From: Dreissena polymorpha
Taxonomy: Eukaryota > Mollusca > Bivalvia > Myida > Dreissenidae
DNA: 64,000 nucleotides
Assembly (NCBI RefSeq): GCF_020536995.1
Contig: NC_068355.1
Span: 1,557,764-1,621,763 of the forward strand
Direction of reading: 5' to 3'
Below, piece after piece: positions 22,581 to 33,223 of this stretch. Both the position numbers and the translations under genes were made by a program. Numbering within the stretch: the first letter of the stretch is position 1; each line of letters opens with the position of its first letter. The notes beneath the pieces were generated by a model that had not been told where the DNA came from, made no database searches, and was given only the letters and a program-made list of their open reading frames with translations.

Positions 22581-25500
22581 ACGTAAATTTTAAACTTTAT
22601 TTTAAATTCAGCATTTACGCCGACTACCTTTTTAAAACATATTTCTTGTAAAAATGGTTTGTTAGTGCTTTTTTGAATATTCGGTTTTAGCGATTATAAA
22701 ACATTTTTTGTTGTTGTCTGTGGTATACCTGAAGTTATTGGTGAACTCGCGTTCAACGGTTTATAAATTGAGAACTGTGAATATAAACAAACATAACATT
22801 CTACTATTGCGTTGTTCGCACCCGTGAATACAAAAGATCGCCGCTATCTGTTGAGAACAAAAGAACGTTTTCCAGATGTATCAAATTTAACCCGGCTGTA
22901 GTAACATGCACTTTGAACGAGGTTACGCAACAGTCGCGTGATAGTGTAGTTGGCATCCCTCTATATTTGTTTCTCAGCAGAAGTTCTATTTTCCCGCATC
23001 TATTAATAGACTCAGATTATGAATGACCTGTGCTGAGCAAAAATATTACGTCATTAAGACGCAGCAGTTAGTTGACTATTTTTCCGCGACACGTATAATG
23101 CAAACATTGTTTATTGAATTTTTGTATATACGCTCCGTTCAAAAATATTCCATTTAACACGATATTCATATAATGTTTCCATTTGTGAATGAATACAGTT
23201 GAAGAACTCAAGCCTCTTGCATAAATTAAACTCTTTCTCGCGCGGATGCGGCAGATGCGTCAGATGCGGCAGTTATCAGGTTTATCGTAATTAAGAGAGT
23301 ACTGACTTGAAACGCGTGGTACTAACCTTAGTTGTTCGGAAGCAAACAACTCAAAACTATTTCTTACAGTGAAGTTATATAAACTTTAATATTTGGTATT
23401 ATTTACTTTCTACACAAGTGTCCTGAATAAAACAGAAATGACATGTTCAGCTGCTAAGTGACAATAATTTCATTGTGTGTCCAGTGCTGTTTACCATACA
23501 ATATAAATAAAAATGCAAATTATAAATTCCTTGAACATCATCAAATACGTACTAATGTATTGTGTTTTTTTTACAGCCGTATTGTTATAGTAGTTAAATT
23601 TTCCACACAGTAATTCAATTAATCAAAATAAATAGTATTTGCCCAATACACCATAAACATTGTTTTTTGTGTACGCACATATATGGATAAATATATTATG
23701 TGCGCTCGCAAACGTGAAAATATGCGCTTCGCACTCACTATTATTTCCCACGTGAAAGCAAATTGTGAAAATGTAAACGCACAAGAAATCATTTCTTCCA
23801 CACATGTATTAAAAAATATGTCACATGCCCGCTCTATGCCGTTGTACATTTAAGTGAGACTCAGCAAATTATAGTAACGTAATTAACGTAGCAAACCTAA
23901 ATATACGTATTTTATTCAGTTTTAGTTGTTTGTATTTTTGTACTGTGACTTTTGTATAAACAAATTGCTTGTTGGAAGCATGCAAGGTAAACTATGATGG
24001 TTCGTCAGTCCATCTTAATATGAATACTGCTAAGAAAACCTATAATATTTAAAAAAAAATGCACATACAATGAACCGTGTCAATCGTTAATAATCAGGCA
24101 TTGCGTAAAAAAAGTCTTCACTATTTTTTTTTAAATATTTATAATGCATTTACAGGATTTATACCGAGTTTAAATGGATATTAGTAGATCATCCTGCGCA
24201 TAAAGATAATGTCGAATACGTATGTTAAATGTACTAACACTTTAAAGGTTTGACGAAAACATCGAGGGATCAGTTGTTTTGCCATTTTGAACACCAGTAA
24301 GTATGTTTCTCTCTTACGCTCCAACAGAAACTTGCTAAAGACCTACCCACTGCATGAGGAAATTACCTTTATAACTTTCAGGTCGACTCCAACGAATAGA
24401 CAACCAATTACAACTGTAACCTTTGTAAAGATATATAGTTGAACCTCCACTTGACCATCAGAAGGTACATGCTATAAGATTAAGCTAATACGCAATTGCA
24501 TGGCTGGCCCTCCTATATTATGCCTCACCATTTTAGGTTATATAAAACTTTTTTAAAGTCCCATAAGGTCATCATTATAAAACTGCAAATGTTTAAAGTA
24601 TTTTTTTGCGATTCCTACATACATTTTTTGCAAGCCTGGTATACTGTTAAAGTTGAATCTGTCCTCTTCCAATAGTTGCAATAAAAAGATACATTTACTC
24701 AAATTGTGGGAAAGTTAATCTCCACTGAATACATATACAGAAAAAACAGTGTTTCGACAGCCTTCTTTCGACAAAACCCACATACCGCAGAAAACACCAC
24801 GCCAAAAGTTTATATTTTTTAGTAAGCCATCAATCAAAGGCTTCAAAACATTCCAGACCCATATAGGATATTAGAAATAACATCATAAGACATGTCTAAG
24901 ATTTTTTTTAAAAGGCTTTTATTCAAGAAGAGACAAATAACTCTTCATTCATAGGCACTACTTTCAAATGAACCACGAATGGTTACTAAATGATTTAGAG
25001 AAATGTAACCTTTTAAACTATGTCGGACCCTTTCTTGTACCATATTATTATTCAATGGTCTCCAGACTACAGATACACTAATAATGTTTTTGGCTATTTA
25101 AGATTTTACATAGTGACGCACAGTATAACTAGATATTAACAAATCCGGTAAACTTATTTTTAATCAAAGTACTGAAAGTACTGGTTTGACGATGCTTTTG
25201 AAGAGGATGGATATATAGAAGATATTTGTTGGAATCGGTGGCATATCGATTTTCCCAGAAAAAATGCGGAAAATATCGATATTTTCGCTGTTATTTTTCA
25301 CTGTTTAAAAAAGTGAAATACCAGTTTATTTCACTGATATTTCTGTATAAATCACCGGAAAGCATAACATAAATAAGCATCCATTTAAGTTAATCTACAT
25401 CACCGCAATTGTGTAATTTTTATTGCTTGTCATTTATCCGCAGGCCAATAGTTAATGTGTGTGGTGCAATCGATTTCGTTCTTGGACACTGCATCCCTTC

Positions 25501-25839
25501 AATCGGTTCAATGAAATCTATTTACCTAAATATCTCATATTTGAACTTAAAATTCTTTAGGGAGAAATGGTTCAGACAACTGGATAAAACAGCAACAATA
25601 TGCTAACCCATTATTTTTCGAGGAACATAATTGAGAATTCCTGTGCTAGCCCCCAATCACAGTATGTTGGGGTATAATAATAATCAAACTTTGTTTTTCT
25701 TCTCAAAAGATTGTCGTAGATTACAAATTGATGAATATATCATCCAAGACTACAAGTTTTAGAAAGCCATTTTTTTCATTTATTTTTATTGATAAACGAG
25801 GTTTTGTAACAATCGATACTATACATAGATAGCTTTAAC
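22581..25839. other. No gene recognised
   Basis: AT-rich. There is a small run of GATGCGGCAG-like decamers near 23245-23275. The minus frames at 23619-23849 and the plus frame at 25409-25606 have no domain. I see no splice-bounded exon here that I would defend. Confidence 0.45.
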
Positions 25840-26309
25840 AGCACAATGTGGCTCACCTGAAACTGATTGTTTCCTAGTGGTGTTAACTAATTTTTCATGA
25901 AGATCTAGAAAAAAAGGCATTGTGAGTATGAACAAACTATTTGCGTCCATCCGATCTAGTTGAGTCTTGTTACCAAGATCCTACTTTTATTTATTTGAAC
26001 ATTCTGATCAACTGCCATGAAGATCAGGTAAAAATGTAAGTTTTAACATGGATTTTAATGATTTTAGTTATTGATCAACTGCTTGGAAGCACACGACCCA
26101 CTTTGGAACGTGAACTGTTAATCACTGAGACTAGACCTTGTGACATAAATGTTAAATATGCTACTTTCATGCTTGACTTTGAAATCATTTATAATAATGT
26201 TCTAACCAATTTACAAGTGGATAAGAGAGAGAATGTGACCACTAAAGTATTAACAGACCTTTTCTTATATTTGACCTAGTTTCCTAATTTTTGATAAAAT
26301 ATGAAAACA
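25840..26309. repeat. Decayed tandem-repeat element sequence
   Basis: Contains GTGGCTCACCTGAAACT, CATGAAGATCTAGAAAAAA and TGTGACCACTAAAGTATT, diverged forms of the units seen at 54406-56340. It appears to be the host of the later insertion at 26310. Confidence 0.4.
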
Positions 26310-27209
26310 ACAAGGGCTGTTTGTAAAACATGCATGCCCCCCATATGGGCTCTAAGTTGTAGTGACAGCCATTTTGTAAATATGTTTTTTGTCACTGTGA
26401 CCTTGACCTTTGACCTAGTGACCTGAAAATCAATAGGCGTCATCTGCGAGTCATGATCAATGTACCTATGAAGTTTCATGATCCTAGCCATAAGCTTTCC
26501 CGAGTTTTCATCAGGAAACCATTTTACTATTTCGGGTCACTGTGACCTTGACCTTTGACCTAGTGACCTGAAAATCAATAGGGGTCATCTGCCAGTCATG
26601 GTCAATGTACCTATCAAGTTTCATGATCCTAGGCATAAGCGTTCTTGAGTTATCATCCGGAAACCATTTTACTATTTCGGGTCACCGTGACCTTGACCTT
26701 TGACCTAGTGACCTGAAAATCAATAGGGGTCATCTGCTAGTCATGATCAATCTACCTTTCAAGTTTAATGATCCTAGGCATAAGGGTTCTTGAATTATCA
26801 TCCGGAAACCATTTTACTATTTCGGGTCACCGTGACCTTGACCTTTGACCTAGTGACCTGAAAATCAATAGGGGTCATCTGCTAGTCATGGTCAATCTAC
26901 CTATGAAGTTTCATGATCCTAGGCATAAGCGTTCTTGAATTATCATCCGGAAACCATTTTATTATTTCGGGTCACAGTGACCTTGACCTTTGACCTAGTG
27001 ACCTCAAAATCATTAGGGGTCATCTGTGAGTCATGATCAATGTACCTATAAAGTTTCATGATCCTAGGCCTAAGCGTTCTTGAGTTATCGTCTGACAACC
27101 ACCTGGTGGACGGACCGACCGACAGACAGACCGACCGACCGACCGACAGACCGACAGACCGACATGAGCAAAGCAATATACCCCCTCTTCTTCGAAGGGG
27201 GGCATAAAA
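26310..27209 (+). mobile_element. ACAAGGGC element with five 145-base units
   Basis: Begins ACAAGGGCTGTTTGTAAAAC and ends CTTCTTCGAAGGGGGGCATA plus AAA. Five tandem units have TGACCTTGACCTTTGACC cores starting at 26398, 26543, 26688, 26833 and 26978, exactly 145 bases apart. A GACC/GACA tetranucleotide tract (27105-27165) precedes the 3' hairpin CCCCCT...AGGGGG. Each core contains AGGTCA-type half-sites on the opposite strand. No coding capacity; non-autonomous. Terminal plan suggests a Helitron/Helentron-derived element (inference). Confidence 0.85.
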
Positions 27210-27910
27210 ATGACATAGAGGTGACTAGTTTCATAAGAACCTGGCAAAGAGGTGACACCCAAATTATCTTATGTGTTCACAATAAACTTTGGATAAAATA
27301 CAACAAAGAGTGATAACAAAAGCTCACCTTGTCACATCATAACAAGTGAGCAAAATAACCCAAACTATGATATTATATAATTGCTCAGTTACTTCCAATA
27401 ACAATAAAATGTTACTTTTGAAACAAATACAATACCTTCCCTTTCTTACCACAGGCTGTTCTAAAACAAGATAGACCTGTATCGCTCACCCAAAACTCCT
27501 TCTATAGTGTCAAAAACTTGTGTATGATGTGACTAAGTTGTTACCTAGCTTTAGCCTGCCAGGACCAACTTGCAAATTCAGCTTTTGATTTGATTAAGAT
27601 CATTGTAAGCAATTTTCATGAAAATCAGGAAGATAATGTGACCTGTAGAAAGGTAAAGGAAGTTTTCTATATTTTAACCTAATGACCTAGTTTTTGACAA
27701 ACTACCAACTTTCAAACTGAAACTTTATTTCATCGAGATAACATTCAATTCTGTCCAATTTTCATGAAGATCTGGAAGAAAAAGTGACCTCTGGAGTGTT
27801 CACTAACCTTTTCTGTGATTTGGTTTGTTGACCTAGTTTGGACCACGTATGACCTACTTTCAAACTTAACCTAGAATTGTCAGAGATGAACATTTACCAA
27901 CATAAGACAA
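27210..27910. repeat. Decayed element sequence between two insertions
   Basis: Contains CATGAAGATCTGGAAGAAAA, GTGACCTCTGGAGTGTTCAC and a pair AAAGCTCACCTTGTC/ACAAGTGAGC, diverged relatives of the 54406-56340 family. Probably one older element split by the insertions at 26310 and 27911. Confidence 0.4.
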
Positions 27911-29719
27911 ACAAGGGCTGTTTGTAAAACATGCATGCCCCCATATGGGCTGTCAGTTGTAGTGGTAGCCATTGTGTGAATACATTTTTTGTAACTGTGA
28001 CCTTGACATTTGACCTAGTAACCTGAAAATCAATAGGGATTATCTGCCAGTCATGATCAATTTACCTATGAAGTTTCATGATCCTAGGCCTTGCTTTTCT
28101 TGAGTTATCATCTGGAAACCTTTTTACTGTTATGAGTCACTGTGACCTTGACCTTTGACCAAGTGATATGAAAATCAATAAGGGTTATATACCAGTCATG
28201 ATTAATGTACCTATAAAGTTTAATGGTCCTAGGCGTAAGCATTTTTGAGATATCATCTGGATACTATTTTACTGCTTTGAGTCACTTTGACCTTGACCTT
28301 TGACCTAGTGACCTAAACATCAATAGGGGTAATCTGCAAGTCATGATCAATGTACCTATGAATTTTCATGATCCTAGACGTAATTATTTTTGAGTTATCA
28401 TCCGGAAATCATTAAACTGTTTTGACTCACTGTGACCTTGACCTTTGACCTAATGACCTGAACATCAATAGGAGTCATCTGCGAGTCATGATCAATGTAC
28501 CTATGACGTTTCATGATCCTAGGATCAAGCTTACTTGTGTTATCATCCGGAAACCATTTTACTGAGTCAAGTCACCGTGACCTTGACCTTTGACCTAGTG
28601 ACCTATAACTCAATAGGGGTCATCTGCGAGTCATGATCAATGTACCTAAGAAGTTTCATGATCATAGGCGTAAGCATTCTTGACTTATCAAATGGAAACC
28701 ATTTTTCAAAGTTGAGTCACTGTGACTTTGACCTTTGACATAGTGACCTGAAAATCATTAGGGTCATCTGCGAGTCATGATCAATGTACCTATATAGTTT
28801 CATGATCCTAGGCATAAAATTTTCTTGAGTTATCATCCTGACCCCATTTTTCTATTTCGGGTCACCGTGACCTTGACCTTTGACATAGTGACCTGAAATT
28901 AAATAGGGATCATCTGCGAGTCATGATTAATGTATTTATGAAGTTTCATGATCCTAGGCACAAGCGTTCTTGAGTTATCATCCGGAAACCATTTAACTAT
29001 TTCGGGTCACCGTGACCTTGACTTTTGACCTAGTGACCTCAAATGGGGTCATAATTTATGCGAGTCATGATCAATGTATCTATGAAATTTCATGATCCTA
29101 GGCATAAGCGTTCTGAGTTACCATCCGGAAACCATTTTACTATTTCGGGTCACCGTGAACTTGACCTTTGACCTAGTGACCTGAAAATCAATAGGGGTCA
29201 TCTGCGAGTCATGATCAATGAACCTATGAAGTTTCATGATCCTAGGCATAAGCCTTCTTGAGTTATCATCCGGAAACCATTTAACTATTTCGGGTCACCG
29301 TAAACTTGACCTAGTGACCTCAAAATCAATAGTGGTCATCTGCGAGTCATGATCAATGTACACATGAAGTTTCATGATCCTAGGCATAAGTGTTCTTGAG
29401 TTTTTATCAGGAAACCATTTTACTATAACAGGTCACCGTGACCTTGACGTTTGATATAGTGATCTGAAAATCAATAGTGGTCAACTGCGAGTCATGATCA
29501 ATCTACCTATTAAGTTTCATGATCCTAGGCATAAGCGTTCTTGAGTTATCATCCGGAAACCATTTTACTATTTCGGGTCACTGTGACCTTGACGTTTGAC
29601 CTAGTGACCTGAAAATTATTAGGGGTCATCTTCGAGTCATGATCAATGTACCTATGAAGTTTCATGATCCTAGGCATAAGCGTTCTTGAGATATCATCCG
29701 GAAACCATTTTACTATTTC
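27911..29719 (+). mobile_element. ACAAGGGC element with twelve 145-base units, 3' truncated
   Basis: Begins ACAAGGGCTGTTTGTAAAAC like its neighbours. Core motifs start at about 27998, 28143, 28288, 28433, 28578, 28723, 28868, 29013, 29156, 29301 (partly deleted), 29439 and 29583. Spacing is 145 until small deletions near the end. The array stops at 29719 against a T run, without the GACC tract and hairpin tail of the other copies. Later units share GGTCACCGTGACC and CATCCGGAAACCATTT more closely than early ones, suggesting array turnover. Confidence 0.85.
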
Positions 29720-30330
29720 TTTTTTTTGTTAAACGTCGTCAATTATTAATTGTATATAGATTTCTCTATAGTTTGAAAAACATTTAGGCAAATATTTCTC
29801 ATGTAAGATAAATTGCAAATAATTAATAAAATATTCCCTTTTAATCAGTATGTTGGTTTATCGGTCAATAACAATATCACTTTGAACATTAAATTATTTA
29901 AAAGTTATAACAAACATTAAATGTTCTCCGAACAAATGACTCATAACACATATAACAGATTGATAGGAAGATATGAACAAATCAAGGTTGCTAGGTTGCC
30001 CGCCTAGAATGGTCCTGTTAGTATGGAAGTACTTGATATATAAATTTATTAGCCTGTCGGTGTTGTAAAGACATAAAATATTTAATGAATGTCTCAAAGT
30101 GTATAATTATTTTGCATTTAGTAAAAGAAAGGCAACATATAACCCTAAAGTGGCTGACAAGAACTTGTGGCTAAATACAACTAAAAAGAGGCATTATGAT
30201 TCTTGAAAATAAAAGTAAACATCATTATATATGAATTTTCTGATCAAAAGTGTTATTTTTAGTGAATAGGGGAAATACATTTTCAAGAATAAACAATATA
30301 ATTATAAATGTTTTGGCGAAGTGCATCATA
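29720..30330. other. No gene recognised
   Basis: AT-rich, with one minus frame (29894-30097) that has no domain. Confidence 0.45.
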
Positions 30331-31045
30331 GTATTATCATAGTACATTTTTGGTCTAAAAATCCCGTAACATTTTTAAAATTTCATAACACCTTGTTGCA
30401 AAAAAAAATCATGAAAAATAGAATTTTCAGAGTAACCTATTAAAATAAAATAAACAAGGGCTGTTTGTAAAACATGCATGCCCCCCATATGGGCTCTCCG
30501 TTGTAGTGACAGCCATTGTGTGAATATGTTTTTTGTCAATGTGACCTTGACCTTTGACCTAGTGAACTGAAAATCAATAGGGGTCATCTGCGAGTCGTGA
30601 TCAATGTACCTATGAAGTTTCATGATCCTAGGCCCAAGCGGTCTTGAGTTATCATCCGGAAAATCACCTGGTGGACGGAGCGACAGACCAACAGACCGAC
30701 CGACATGTGCAAAGCAATAAACCCCCTCTTCTTCCTTCGAAGGGGGGCATAAAATGCTTTATATGACCTTAGATATTATTTTTGCAATCATTTTTCATCA
30801 ATTACAAATGTTAAAAAAATTATTGTTTCATGCTTCTCATGGTACCAGTTTTTTGTAAGAAAATCAATCACATTTTTTAAAAATGCATTACCCCTTGTTG
30901 CCAAAAAAATCATGAAAAATATAATTTTCAAAGATATCCTTTAAAACAAAAAGAAAATGCCTTCTTAAACCTTAAATATTATTCCTTCAAGCATTTTACA
31001 TCAATAATTTATGTTTGAAAAAATCATTGGTTCATGCGAAATACT
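30331..31045 (+). repeat. Local tandem duplication, first copy split by an insertion
   Basis: The block containing CTTGTTGCAAAAAAAAATCA (near 30391) recurs near 30894 as CTTGTTGCCAAAAAAATCAT, followed in both by ATGAAAAAT, TTTTCA and ATATT-rich sequence. The first copy is interrupted by the element at 30454-30754; the second is not, so it serves as an empty site. Confidence 0.6.
30454..30754 (+). mobile_element. ACAAGGGC element with a single unit
   Basis: A 301-base version: 5' ACAAGGGCTGTTTGTAAAAC, one AGGTCA-rich unit (GTGACCTTGACCTTTGACC near 30540), a GACC/GACA tract and the 3' hairpin CCCCCTCTTC...GAAGGGGGG followed by CATAAAA. It shows the minimal form of the family seen as 5 and 12 units upstream. 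Comparison with the uninterrupted copy near 30925 suggests no long target-site duplication. Confidence 0.85.
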
Positions 31046-31232
31046 GTTTGATATACTGTAAATAATGTAACTACACATCCAAGTAGTGAGTCCATCAAAC
31101 TATTGCAACCGAAACACCTGGTGTGCCAAGGCACCAGCCGAAGTCAAATGCCTTCTGACTTGGTGCATTTTACTATTTATATGTGTATGCATTTGTATGT
31201 GTTTGAAAAAATGTATAATCTTTAATGACATC

Positions 31233-32862
31233 TTCTGACCATGCATGTCCTAGATTTCAAAATCCAGGCCCTGGTCTGACACATTGGTAACATTACCGTT
31301 TAACTGTTACCAGGCTTCTGAATTTAATTAGCCAGGTCACAGGAAAAGGGCAGTCTAATATGTATCCAATTAAACTATTTGTCATTGTCAGAAACCGCTC
31401 TTAAGCAAACAGCTTTCAAGCAACTGCAGGCTGAACTGGATCTAAACTGGCCACAATCGCCTCAATGTCTCTTTTACTGGGATATGGTTCATTGAACTTT
31501 AAAGGGATCTTTTCACGTTTTGGTAAATTGACAAAAATAGAAAAAAGTTGTATCGGATTTGCAAATTTTCATTTTAGTTATGTTATTTTTAGGAAACAGT
31601 ATTACTGAACATTTACCATGGTCTAATATAGCCATTATATGCATCTTTTAACGACTTAAAAATTATAAAGCGTTGCAACGCGAAACGATTGAATAATTTG
31701 GAGAGTTATGTTGTTGTTGTTTAATTGTGTGAAACTACGAAGATTGCTTATACTAGGTATAAAATACGTCAACCATTTATACTTGCCAGAATAGTCGAGC
31801 AGGCTAATGCGTTTTTACTCCAGGACTAAGGGAGTCACTGGTTCGAGCCCTGCTGCGGACTACTTTTTTTAAAAGAATTTTATTCTGGATTTTTAACTGG
31901 AGCTTTTAATATCCAATGTTTACATTTATCAATATAAAGCATTTAATGACTTACTTCAAAACATGTCAAAATCTGTGAAAAGGCCCCTTTTAAAATAATA
32001 TCTACTCCTATAAATATGAGGTCAATATACATGAACTAAACGGTAAATTACGTCTAATTATTTGGACTGTAATGACATCAACTACTTAAATAGAAAGAAG
32101 AAATAATTCATACTTACCAGTAATTTGAGTACAGAGTTTGTATTCAATGTTGTATTTCAGGACAGCTTGGTGATATGCAAATCCCATATGACATGTTGAT
32201 ATCGGGTATCATAGCCATTCAATAAGTCGCAAAATGCTTAAACAAAATTTATAAAGCAAAATGTGACTTAAATTGATAACTAAAAATACCTGTATCATCA
32301 GTATGCCAGTTTTGCCCTGTCAAACTGTCGAGATCCAGAAAGTGCTTCATTTACATTGAATATATCCTTCGAATTCAATTAATTGTTGCATTACTAAATA
32401 GCGAAACAAGCCGATTTAAGCTGTAAGAAAGTTTTGACACGAGTGTTATCAAGTCTCTCATGGGCGAAGCCATAGAAAGTGATCCATTCACATCGAATAT
32501 ATCCTTCGAATTCCATCGTCTGTTGTCATTAACGGAGATTGAGTGAATAAATAATTCATATATTATAAATGACAGCTTCTAAATAGCGAAACAAGCCAAT
32601 TTATGCAGTAAGAAAGTTTTGACTCGAGACTCTCATGGGGGCGGCCATTGTATAATGTTGAAACACGAACGACAACTCTGCTAGGAGAATGTAATCAATG
32701 ACGAGCAATCTCCTACGCAGTGGCGAATGCAAAAGGGAAGTAACTGAAAAATCGAGTTATCTCAATCGGACTGGCTCGGTCTTTTACATAGGTCGCCATT
32801 GTGAGAAATATTTCTACTGGTTATGAAACCTTGGACGACGCTGTTCCAGCATCGTCAAAAAG
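31233..32862 (+). repeat. Segmental duplication, copy A
   Basis: Blocks 31233-31325 (GACCATGCATGTCCTAGATT ... GTTACCAGGCTT) and 31330-32862 (from CAGGTCACAGGAAAAG to GACGACGCTGTTCCAGCATC) recur in order at 33224-33316 and 34503-35302. Copy A contains the tRNA-bearing MITE at 31501-31990, absent from copy B, and an extra local repeat of about 137 bases (ATATATCCTTCGAATTC twice near 32365 and 32500). No coding region is convincing. Confidence 0.8.
31501..31990. mobile_element. MITE-like element carrying a tRNA-like promoter, copy 2
   Basis: Same ends as copy 1 at 15208 (AAAGGGATCTTTTCAC and GTGAAAAGGCCCCTTT) and the same embedded tRNA-like piece near 31785-31860 (GGTTCGAGCCCTGCTGCGG). It sits inside segmental copy A after GTTCATTGAACTTT; the matching site in copy B reads GTTCATTTAACTTTAAAATG without it, which gives a likely target of TTTA or similar. 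Confidence 0.85.
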
Positions 32863-33223
32863 CGATGGCGATATTTTTCTCATCCACATAATTGTTAATA
32901 GTTTGATATCTAAAAATGAAAGTGAAAGTAGAACTGTAAAAAATGACAACCTGTCAACGTGTTGTTTTTGCTGGCACGAGAGGGCGATTACACTCAATGT
33001 GTTCACATTTTGACCATAGGCTTTGTCAATGACATTTATAGTGTGGGTAGCTTTGATATAATTTATTGCTATCATGTAACTGCATGATTGTGTATATGTT
33101 TACAATACACAAATCATAAATAATGATATAAATATACTGATTGAGCTTATAATAATCTGAGAACTATAGCCAGGTCAATTAAGGACTTAAAATACAATTT
33201 TGTGTCCTGATTTCATGAAGAAA
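32863..33223. other. No gene recognised
   Basis: Unique-looking sequence between the two duplicated segments. Overlapping frames on both strands at 32801-33075 have no domain. Confidence 0.45.

Noticed and set aside
26398-29719. CRISPR-like array of regular direct repeats
   Set aside because: Units are 145 bases with no unique spacers, lie in a eukaryotic mobile element and have no cas genes.
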